Origin: Natronococcus sp. CG52
GTDB lineage: Archaea; Halobacteriota; Halobacteria; Halobacteriales; Natrialbaceae
Assembly (NCBI RefSeq): GCF_023913515.1
Contig: NZ_CP099391.1
Span: forward strand, 3,038,001 to 3,102,000
Reading direction: 5' to 3'
DNA: 64,000 bases
Below, in pieces: positions 7,914-14,507 of the stretch; the first letter of the stretch is position 1, and every line of letters begins with the position of its first letter. Made by a program: the position numbers and the translations under genes. The notes beneath the pieces were generated by a model. The model was not told where the DNA came from. It saw nothing but the letters and a program-made list of their open reading frames with translations, and ran no database searches.

Positions 7914-9143
7914 TTATGGCTCGAGCAGGTCGTCGGCGAGCATCGGGATGAACGTCCCGATGTCGGTGACCATCCCGATCGCCTGGGCGCTACCGCGGTC
8001 GAGCAACTGGGTGACCGTCGCGGGGTTGATGTCGACGCAGACGGTTTTGGTCGTCGAGGGCAGACAGTTGCCGACGGCGACGGAGTGCAACAGCGTCGAG
8101 AGCATGAGCACGAGGTCGGCCTCCTGGGCCTGTTCGCGGATCGCGTTCTGGGCCTCGATCGAGTCGGTGATCGTGTCCGGCAGCGGGCCGTCGTCGCGGA
8201 TCGATCCCGCGAGCACGTAGGGGACGTCCTTCTCGACGCACTCGTACATCACACCATCGTCGACGATACCCTCCTCGACGGCCGCCTCGATCCCGCCGAG
8301 ACGAGCGATCTCGCTGATCGTGTAGATGTGGTGCTTGTGGCCCTTCCGCGGGTGCTCCAGGCTCTCCGTGTCGACGCCGAGCGACGTCCCGTACAGGTCC
8401 CGCTCGAGGTCGTGGACCGCGAAGCCGTTCCCCGCACTAAGCGCGTCGACGTAACCCGCTCGAACGAGGTCGGCGAGCGCGTCCCGGCCGCCGGAGTGAA
8501 CGATCGCCGGGCCGCAGACCACGAGGACGGTGCCGTCGTTCGCGTTGACCTCGCGCATCTCGTCGGCGATCTCCTCGATGAGCGACGCGGAGGGGCGCTC
8601 GCTCGAGACGCCGCCCTGCATGAAGCCGAACGAACCGCCGCCGTTTCGGGGTCGTTCCGGCGGATCGACTCTGATTCCGGTCTCGCCCGTCACGACGAGA
8701 TCGCCCTCCTCGACGGCGTTGAGTACCTTCGTGTGGACGCGGGTTCCGCTCGCCTCGCGCTCGACCACGAGCGCGCAGTCCATCTCGACGTCCTCGACCT
8801 CGAGCCACTCGCCGTCGACGCGGACGACCGTCGGATGGTTGGTCGTCGAGTAGAAGTCGGCCGGCACGATCCCGTCGCCCGGTGCCGCCTGAAGCGTCGC
8901 GTCCCGGGGATCGGCGACCGCCGCTCCCTGCTGGTTGAGCTCGTGGAGGATCGCCCGAAGATCCTCCTCGGTGTCAGCCATCACCCGCATTCGGCAGTAG
9001 GTCTCCTCGTGTTTGTGCCGCCCGACCTCGAACTCCTCGACCTCGAACTCGCCACCCATGTCCATCACGGCGCCGAAACACGCGCCCATCGACCCCGAGT
9101 CGATGATGTGGCCCTCGAGTTCCACGGTTCGCGAGACTGTCAT
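7914..9143 (-). CDS. Archaeal ornithine cyclodeaminase (TIGR00300, LOR/SDH domain)
   Basis: A 409-residue protein matching the TIGR00300 family. The N-terminal third (start MTVSRTVELEGHIIDSG) is the LOR/SDH domain and the remainder is a Rossmann-like domain containing the signature SAGNGFAVHDLERDLYGTSL. Members of this family convert ornithine to proline and ammonia in methanogens, and the same domain forms the C-terminus of cyanobacterial AgrE. A segment HPRKGHKHHIYTISEI is strongly conserved as I remember the family. It is transcribed in the same direction as crtB but is separated from it by more than 150 bases. It is probably monocistronic. Confidence 0.75.
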   Translation of the reverse strand: MTVSRTVELEGHIIDSGSMGACFGAVMDMGGEFEVEEFEVGRHKHEETYCRMRVMADTEEDLRAILHELNQQGAAVADPRDATLQAAPGDGIVPADFYSTTNHPTVVRVDGEWLEVEDVEMDCALVVEREASGTRVHTKVLNAVEEGDLVVTGETGIRVDPPERPRNGGGSFGFMQGGVSSERPSASLIEEIADEMREVNANDGTVLVVCGPAIVHSGGRDALADLVRAGYVDALSAGNGFAVHDLERDLYGTSLGVDTESLEHPRKGHKHHIYTISEIARLGGIEAAVEEGIVDDGVMYECVEKDVPYVLAGSIRDDGPLPDTITDSIEAQNAIREQAQEADLVLMLSTLLHSVAVGNCLPSTTKTVCVDINPATVTQLLDRGSAQAIGMVTDIGTFIPMLADDLLEP

Positions 9144-9245
9144 TGTCCCGTAGTTGGCGACCGGGGACCGTCAATCTGTGCGTCTCCGGCGAAACTTCTC
9201 AACTCGGTATAATAGCACATCTATTGATAACTCAGTAAGGATGAA

Positions 9246-9251
9246 TTTAAG
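9246..9251 (+). promoter_or_regulatory. TATA box of the PGF-CTERM protein gene
   Basis: TTTAAG lies 25-30 bases before ATG 9276 in an AT-rich stretch (GATGAATTTAAGTG), giving a leaderless transcript. Confidence 0.5.
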
Positions 9252-9275
9252 TGAGTCCGGTATCCATTCGGTGCT

Positions 9276-10520
9276 ATGAATCGTATCGCCCTTCTCACCG
9301 CGGTTCTCGTGCTAACTGCTCCCCTCGTCGGCGTCGGAACCGCCGTCGCGAGCGAGGACGTGACACTGACGGTGACTGTTACCGACGGCGATGAGAACGC
9401 CGTCGCCGGCGCGCTAGTCACGGTTTCGTGGGACGACGACGAACGCACGGAGGAAACGCGGTCGAACGGACAGGCGCTGATCGACGTCCCGAGCGGCGCG
9501 GACGTCGAGGTCGACGTCGAACACGACGACCTCGTTCAGAACAACCCGAAGGAAGTGGGGACGGTCGACGACCACACGACGGTCGCCGTCGATCTCTTCT
9601 CCAAAACCGACGGCGAGATCACCGTCGTCGAGAACGACGCGTCGATCGCCGACGCGACGGTCGCGCTCACCAAGGACGATGATACGCGCGCCGCGGCCAC
9701 GGGAACGACCGACGACGACGGCGTCTTTACGGCCGAGGCTATCGAGGCCGGCACTTACGACGTCGACGTCGAAAAGGCGGGCTACTACGACGAGTCGGCG
9801 TCCGTCGACCTGCGATCGAACGACGGAACGACCGTCGCGCTCGAGTCGGGGACCGAACGGGTCACCGTCTCGGTCACCGACGGCTACTTCGAGGAACCGC
9901 TTCAGACCGACGTCACGATCCTGCAGGACGGGGAACGCGACGCCACGCTCTCGACGAACGCGGACGGCGAACGAAGCGTCCCGCTCGCGGTCAATACGGC
10001 GTACACGGCCGTTATCGAAGCGGACGAGTACGACGACGCGAGCAACGAACACGAGTTTACCGTCGGCGAGTCCGCGACCGAGGTCGACTACGTGGTCGAG
10101 CGCGCCCCCGTGGTGGCGCTCGAGGCCTCCAACGAGCGCGTCCTGGTCGGGGAGACCGTCGGCGTCGACGTGACCGACGAGTACGGCGACCCGGTCGCCG
10201 ACGCCGAACTCGTTCTCGACGGCTCGACCGTCGCGACGACGGACGACGGCGGTTCGGCGACCGTGACGATCGAACGACACGGCGAACTCGAGTTAACGGC
10301 CCAGCACGGGGACGTCGCGGACGCGGTCGTAATCGACGGCGTCGATCCCGACGCGACCGACGACTCGCTGACCGAGGAGCGAAGCGAGGTCGAGAACGAG
10401 ACGGACACCGACGACGCGGACGACTCAGTCCCCGGGTTCGCCGCCGGTACGGCCGGCGCCGCGCTGGCTCTCGTTCTCGGAGTCGCGATCGTTCGCCTTC
10501 GCGGGTACGGTAACCGTTGA
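9276..10520 (+). CDS. Surface-anchored repeat protein with PGF-CTERM sorting signal
   Basis: A 414-residue secreted protein. Residues 1-26 are a Sec signal peptide (MNRIALLTAVLVLTAPLVGV) cleaved around AVAS. The body is four to five repeats of about 85 residues resembling carboxypeptidase-regulatory or Ig-like beta domains, each with a variant of TDDDGVFTAEAIEAGTYDVD. An acidic linker leads to a C-terminal VPGF motif, a hydrophobic helix and a basic tail (RLRGYGNR), the layout of PGF-CTERM proteins that archaeosortase A cleaves and transfers to a membrane lipid. It is expected on the cell surface. Adhesion or structural roles are possible; no catalytic residues are visible. Confidence 0.8.
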   Translation: MNRIALLTAVLVLTAPLVGVGTAVASEDVTLTVTVTDGDENAVAGALVTVSWDDDERTEETRSNGQALIDVPSGADVEVDVEHDDLVQNNPKEVGTVDDHTTVAVDLFSKTDGEITVVENDASIADATVALTKDDDTRAAATGTTDDDGVFTAEAIEAGTYDVDVEKAGYYDESASVDLRSNDGTTVALESGTERVTVSVTDGYFEEPLQTDVTILQDGERDATLSTNADGERSVPLAVNTAYTAVIEADEYDDASNEHEFTVGESATEVDYVVERAPVVALEASNERVLVGETVGVDVTDEYGDPVADAELVLDGSTVATTDDGGSATVTIERHGELELTAQHGDVADAVVIDGVDPDATDDSLTEERSEVENETDTDDADDSVPGFAAGTAGAALALVLGVAIVRLRGYGNR

Positions 10521-10526
10521 ACGTCG

Positions 10527-10580
10527 GCGCACACCCGATCGCACGACTGTCGTGTAATCGGTGTGTAAACCGTTTCAGTC
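10527..10580. repeat. Decayed copy of the palindromic MITE-like repeat
   Basis: The arms GCACACCCGATCGCACGAC and ATCGGTGTG-AAACCGTTTCAG are shared with the copies at 51853 and 62593, but the CTATAGTA ends are lost. It begins directly after the stop of the PGF-CTERM gene. Confidence 0.6.
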
Positions 10581-10654
10581 GTCGGGCCCTGTTGCTGACA
10601 GGTAATTATCTGTCGTGTTACGTATAGGCGATACAGGTACCGCGCGGTCAGCAT

Positions 10655-10779
10655 CTGCTCGCTTTGCGAGCAGTCCACCGCCGAAGCGGACGAAGTCCGC
10701 GCAGGCGGCCTTTTTCATCGAAGTTTTTGCGCCGAGGGTGAGCGAGCACAGCGAGCGAACCCGAGGCGGAAAAACTTCG
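10655..10779. repeat. Cluster of perfect and near-perfect hairpins
   Basis: Two strong inverted repeats fill this gap. The first, 10655-10673, has perfect 8-base arms CTGCTCGC/GCGAGCAG around TTT. The second, 10719-10779, is 61 bases with outer arms CGAAGTTTTT/AAAAACTTCG and an inner GAGCGAG/AGCGAGCGA segment. A T run sits between them. The whole stretch lacks credible coding potential and could act as a bidirectional terminator or be a mobile palindrome. Confidence 0.6.
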
Positions 10780-10925
10780 TTGTGCATATACACCTAACGG
10801 CTATTTCAGCCAAAACCACAGCTAAAGAACGGGACTTCGACGAGCCCCGTTGCTATCGGAGTTATGCGAGCACGACGATACCGATGGTCGACTCGAGCCG
10901 TCCCGACGCGAGGAACCGCGGGACC

Positions 10926-10933
10926 AAATATAT
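10926..10933 (+). promoter_or_regulatory. TATA box of a zinc-ribbon gene
   Basis: AAATATAT lies 26-33 bases before ATG 10959. It supports that ATG over the in-frame ATG at 10932, which would fall inside the TATA element. Confidence 0.55.
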
Positions 10934-10958
10934 GTTCCTCGATACCATATATCAGTGC

Positions 10959-11120
10959 ATGGCCAGTGACACATCTACACTCGGCGCGTCCCGGTGTCGA
11001 AACTGCGGCTTCGAGGCACCCGGCGGCGACGACGCGTGGATCCGGATCGACGTCCCGAAACTCGGTCGGATGACACAGTGTCCGGACTGCGGCAGCACGG
11101 ACGTCATGACCCACCGGTAG
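10959..11120 (+). CDS. 53-residue double-CxxC zinc-ribbon protein
   Basis: The protein starts MASDTSTLG and contains CRNC near residue 13 and CPDC near residue 41, enough to form one zinc ribbon. Between them is the hydrophobic stretch AWIRIDVPKLGRMTQ. This is a common haloarchaeal small-protein type (CPxCG-related). The start is fixed by a TATA box 26-33 bases upstream. It precedes msrB by 64 bases on the same strand but probably has its own promoter. Function is unknown; such proteins often act as regulators or accessory subunits. Confidence 0.78.
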   Translation: MASDTSTLGASRCRNCGFEAPGGDDAWIRIDVPKLGRMTQCPDCGSTDVMTHR

Positions 11121-11184
11121 CTGACTGACGGGATACGCTCGCGACGAAGACAGACTCTTGACCGTCACGCCTCTATGGGTTCAC

Positions 11185-11586
11185 ATGAGCAACGAGTCCG
11201 ACGATATTCCGCAGGCGGACGAGGAGTGGCGCGACGAACTCAGCGACGAGGAGTACCGAATCCTGCGCGAGGCGGGCACCGAAGCACCGTTCAGCGGCGA
11301 GTACGTCGACCACAAGGAAGACGGAAGCTACGTTTGTGCCGGGTGTGGAGCCACGCTGTTCGAGTCCGGGACGAAGTTCGACTCCAGCTGTGGCTGGCCG
11401 AGTTTCTACGACGTCGACGACGATCGCGTCGAAACCCGCGTCGATACCAGCCACGGGATGAACCGCACCGAAGTGGTGTGTGCGAACTGCGGCGGCCACC
11501 TCGGCCACGTGTTCGAGGACGGCCCGGAGCCGACGGGCAAGCGCTACTGTATCAACTCCGTCGCGCTCGACTTCGACGAGGAGTGA
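11185..11586 (+). CDS. msrB: Peptide-methionine (R)-S-oxide reductase
   Basis: A 133-residue MsrB that reduces methionine-R-sulfoxide in oxidised proteins. The two structural zinc CxxC pairs are at residues 51/54 ([11 protein letters not shown]) and 99/102 ([14 protein letters not shown]). The catalytic Cys is residue 122 in [10 protein letters not shown] and C69 in SSCGWPSF is near the usual recycling Cys position. Length and motifs are typical. ATG 11185 (MSNESDD) is preferred to the GTG-like upstream codons because homologues begin about 20 residues before the [19 protein letters not shown] region. Confidence 0.95.
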   Translation: MSNESDDIPQADEEWRDELSDEEYRILREAGTEAPFSGEYVDHKEDGSYVCAGCGATLFESGTKFDSSCGWPSFYDVDDDRVETRVDTSHGMNRTEVVCANCGGHLGHVFEDGPEPTGKRYCINSVALDFDEE

Positions 11587-11645
11587 GCCCCGTCAAAGCG
11601 AATGCAGGCAGCACCCTTTTCGACGAAAACGGACCATCACCGTCC

Positions 11646-11852
11646 ATGTCCGACGAACGACCGACCGCGGACGAACTGCGACAGGGACTGACCGTCGAGA
11701 TCGTCCAGGAGGATCAGGACGTCCACTCCGAAGACACGGAGCCGCTGATCGGCGAGATCGGGACGATCTACGAAGACGACCCGGACGGACCCAAAGTCGA
11801 ACTGAAAAACGGCGTCGTCGGCCACGTCCAGTCCGTGGTCCACGACGAGTAG
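11646..11852 (+). CDS. YwbE-like protein (DUF2196)
   Basis: A 68-residue protein with the pattern of the YwbE/DUF2196 family: an N-terminal helix (ELRQGLTVEIVQEDQD) followed by a small beta barrel containing IGEIGTIYEDDPDGPKVEL and ending GVVGHVQSVV. The family is widespread and its function is not established. It follows msrB by 59 bases on the same strand and may be co-transcribed. Confidence 0.8.
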   Translation: MSDERPTADELRQGLTVEIVQEDQDVHSEDTEPLIGEIGTIYEDDPDGPKVELKNGVVGHVQSVVHDE

Positions 11853-11918
11853 CGGTCCCGTCGGCTCCCGTTCTATCGCCGGGGGAATCGATTTCCTCGT
11901 GGATGACGACGACCAGTC

Positions 11919-12773
11919 ATGGGCAGATCGTGGTGGCTCGAGTTGGCCACTGACGTCACGGCCGTCAGTCGAGAACGACAGATCAGCGTCAAATCCGCGG
12001 GACTGGCCTATCACGCGTTCAACACGCTCGTTCCGCTCGTCATCCTCGTTCTCGTCGGTGCGACGCTCGTCGACGCGCTCGAGCCGATCCTCCGGGGGCT
12101 CGAATCGGCGACCGGTCTCGAGGGGGTGGTGACCGAAGACGGGGTCGAGAAAGCAGCCGGAACCACCGGCGACCGGGTGCGAGCGGGGTCGATCGCGCTC
12201 GTGATTCTGGTGTGGAGCGCGGCCCGACTGTTCCAGGCGGTTAACAGCGCATTTACCGACGTGTACGACTCCCGGGACGACCAGTCGTACGTCGGTAACG
12301 TCGCCACCGTAACCGCCGTGACCGTCGTCAACGCCTTGCTCCTGACGGCGACGTTCGCGTTCGGAATCGCCCTGGTGAGCGTCGTCGGAATTAGCCTCCC
12401 GGTGCAAGCCGGCGGGATGCTGGCGGCGATCGGAAGCGCTCTCGTTCTCGCCGTGCTCCTCCCGATCGTCTTTTTCCCGATGTACTACCTCTTTCCGCAG
12501 GCGGACGTCTCGGTAACCGAGGTGCTTCCGGGAACGATGCTCGCCGCGCTCTCCTGGACGATCCTCGCCGCCGGATTTCGATTCTACGTCGTCACCTCCG
12601 AGAGCGTCGCGCTCTTCGGCATCGCCGGTGCGATCCTGTTGATCCTGACGTGGGTCTACCTCGGCGGACTCTGTCTCCTTTTGGGTGCCGTACTCAACGC
12701 CGTTCTGGCCGGGCGCGTCGATCCCGAGGAGGAGTGGGTTCCCATGCAGGAGGTGTGGCTGAAAGACGCCTGA
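11919..12773 (+). CDS. YihY/BrkB family membrane protein
   Basis: A 284-residue integral membrane protein with six predicted helices. The N-terminal region KSAGLAYHAFNTLVPL and the middle segment WSAARLFQAVNSAFTDVY are hallmarks of the YihY (once called RNase BN, BrkB) family. A conserved LLPIVFFPMYYLFP segment follows. The molecular function of the family is not settled; transport or envelope roles are suspected. It is preceded by a 66-base gap after the YwbE-like gene. Confidence 0.88.
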   Translation: MGRSWWLELATDVTAVSRERQISVKSAGLAYHAFNTLVPLVILVLVGATLVDALEPILRGLESATGLEGVVTEDGVEKAAGTTGDRVRAGSIALVILVWSAARLFQAVNSAFTDVYDSRDDQSYVGNVATVTAVTVVNALLLTATFAFGIALVSVVGISLPVQAGGMLAAIGSALVLAVLLPIVFFPMYYLFPQADVSVTEVLPGTMLAALSWTILAAGFRFYVVTSESVALFGIAGAILLILTWVYLGGLCLLLGAVLNAVLAGRVDPEEEWVPMQEVWLKDA

Positions 12774-12884
12774 CCGTCGAGTCGAAAACGCGACGGAACG
12801 GAAACGCCCTCGTCAGTCGCTCGTACTGTCGTCGTTCGGACGCTGTCGGTCCCGACAGAGAGTCGCAGATCGATCTTCCGACGC

Positions 12885-13598
12885 TCAGCAAACGACGACC
12901 AGCGTGCCGGTTTCGGTCTCGTCCTCGACCGTCGCAGTCCACTCGTGTTCCCCCCGCTCGAGTTCGACCGCCGCGGAGATATATTCGGAGTCACGACCGT
13001 CCAGTTCGACGGAAATCGGCTCGTGTTCGCCGGCAATCTCGAACGATCCTTCCGCCGAAACGGGGTCGTCGTCGTGGTTGAAGACGGTCATGTTACACCC
13101 GATTCGGGCGGTGGTTTCGCCGTCCTGGATCCGGACGGTCGCTCCGTCGTGGAGGTGCACCGTCAGTTCGAGATCCTCGCGATCCTCGTCGTACTCGTCG
13201 TGGGACTCGACGGTCACCGTGCCGGTCTCGACCTCGCCGCCGGCGGTAACCGTCCAGTCGTGCTCGCCCGAGCCGAGGCTTCTGGCCTCGAGACTCGCGT
13301 ACGCGTCCCCGCTCTCGCCCGGCGCTAGCTCGAGCGTCTCGAGTTCGTCGTAGACGTGTGCGATCTCGAGGACCACCGGCACCGAGACTGGGGCGTCGCC
13401 GCGGTTCGTCACCGTGACCAGGAAATCCGCGTGGCCCTCTCGAACGGGCGTCGAATCGGACGCGGAGACCGACAGTTCGAGTTCTTCCTCGGCGGGATCG
13501 TCGTCTCGCGCACCGACCGTCGTGAGTGATGCGAGCGTGCCACCGATCAGCAGCGTTGCCCCTCCCGCGATCAGACTCCGTCTATTGTGGTTCGACAT
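12885..13598 (-). CDS. Tat-exported CARDB-like protein
   Basis: A 237-residue exported protein. The N-terminus MSNHNRRSLIAGGATLLIGG carries a twin-arginine motif before a hydrophobic stretch, and maturation is likely near TTVGA. The mature part consists of about two Ig-like CARDB-type beta domains with matching segments LELAPGESGDAYASLEA and ELDGRDSEYISAAVELERGE, and repeated GEHEW/GEHDW turns. It ends in a single Cys. A binding or structural role outside the cell is likely, with no enzyme motif seen. ATG 13598 is preferred over the upstream ATG at 13646, which lies within the AT-rich promoter. Confidence 0.72.
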   Translation of the reverse strand: MSNHNRRSLIAGGATLLIGGTLASLTTVGARDDDPAEEELELSVSASDSTPVREGHADFLVTVTNRGDAPVSVPVVLEIAHVYDELETLELAPGESGDAYASLEARSLGSGEHDWTVTAGGEVETGTVTVESHDEYDEDREDLELTVHLHDGATVRIQDGETTARIGCNMTVFNHDDDPVSAEGSFEIAGEHEPISVELDGRDSEYISAAVELERGEHEWTATVEDETETGTLVVVC

Positions 13599-13757
13599 AC
13601 TCCACTCCTCACCGAACTCGTATGTCACTATCACTATCATATACACTGTTGAAAGGAGTGAAACAATCGATGTCTGATAATTAGTGGGCCGTTATCCGCC
13701 CGGTTTCGCTCGATTCAAAACCGCCGGCAAACCGCTTTCCGGATCCTGAATCAGCTG

Positions 13758-14414
13758 TTACCGTTCTGAGCCGTGAAATGCTGCGTGGATCGCCCGTGCT
13801 CGCGTCTCGCCGATCCCGTCGATCCGTTCGAGGTCCGAAACGCTCGCTTCGAGCAGGCCCGCGACGGTCGGGTACGCCTCGTACAGCGTCGCCGCGAGTC
13901 CGGGCCCGATACCGTCGATACAGCCGTACATCCGCTTCGTCATCGGTTCGCGACGGCTCGGAACCGAGCCGGTGGGGAGCCGTCGCCGGGAGGGATCCTC
14001 CGCGTGTTTGCGTCCGAGTCGGACCGCGAAGTCGACGAGCCGTCGACGATCCGTACAGGGAATAACTGGAACCGCCTGTCGGGCCGTGATCGACGCCATC
14101 GAGCCCCGAATTGCGGCCGGATCGACGCTCGTTCGCAGCGCGTCGAGATCCGCAAAGTCCCCCTCGAGAAGCAGGTAGGGGTGGTCGTAGCTCGCGGCCA
14201 GTCGCTCGAGTTGCTCGTGGAGATCCGGGCCGGCACGACCCATGACGCCGTTGACGTAATCGCGGGGCGTTTTCCGCTCGACGGCGACCGATCCGATAAC
14301 GAGGTCACCGGCGGGGAGCCGATCGATCGCGACGTCCGAGACGTCGGCGTGGCTCCGTACGGCCTCGATCAGTCCGGCGGGCTCCCGGTCGTCGACGGTA
14401 ACCGCGACGCGCAT
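13758..14414 (-). CDS. Stand-alone XPF/ERCC4-type nuclease with HhH domain
   Basis: A 218-residue nuclease. The N-terminal ERCC4 domain has the metal-binding features of XPF nucleases: VDDREPAG near residue 7, then GDLVIGSVAVERKTPRDYVN (GDxxn VERKxxxD). The C-terminus is a double helix-hairpin-helix (CIDGIGPGLAATL and LERIDGIGETRARAIHAAF) for branched-DNA binding. No helicase is attached, unlike euryarchaeal Hef, so it resembles the short crenarchaeal XPF. Likely role: cleavage of 3' flaps or forks in repair. ATG 14414 (MRVAVTVDD) starts the ERCC4 domain; an extended upstream frame is a shadow of the divergent regulator. Confidence 0.88.
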   Translation of the reverse strand: MRVAVTVDDREPAGLIEAVRSHADVSDVAIDRLPAGDLVIGSVAVERKTPRDYVNGVMGRAGPDLHEQLERLAASYDHPYLLLEGDFADLDALRTSVDPAAIRGSMASITARQAVPVIPCTDRRRLVDFAVRLGRKHAEDPSRRRLPTGSVPSRREPMTKRMYGCIDGIGPGLAATLYEAYPTVAGLLEASVSDLERIDGIGETRARAIHAAFHGSER

Positions 14415-14507
14415 ACGCGAGTAGTACGGTCTCGATCGGGGAACGGGTACCGGTCGGAGTAACGAAGACCGGTACCTTCTATCAGCGCGGACACATAGTG
14501 TCGACGA

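Noticed and set aside
10575-10793. 72-codon minus-strand open frame
   Set aside because: Lies entirely in the hairpin array; its translation reflects the palindromes rather than a protein.
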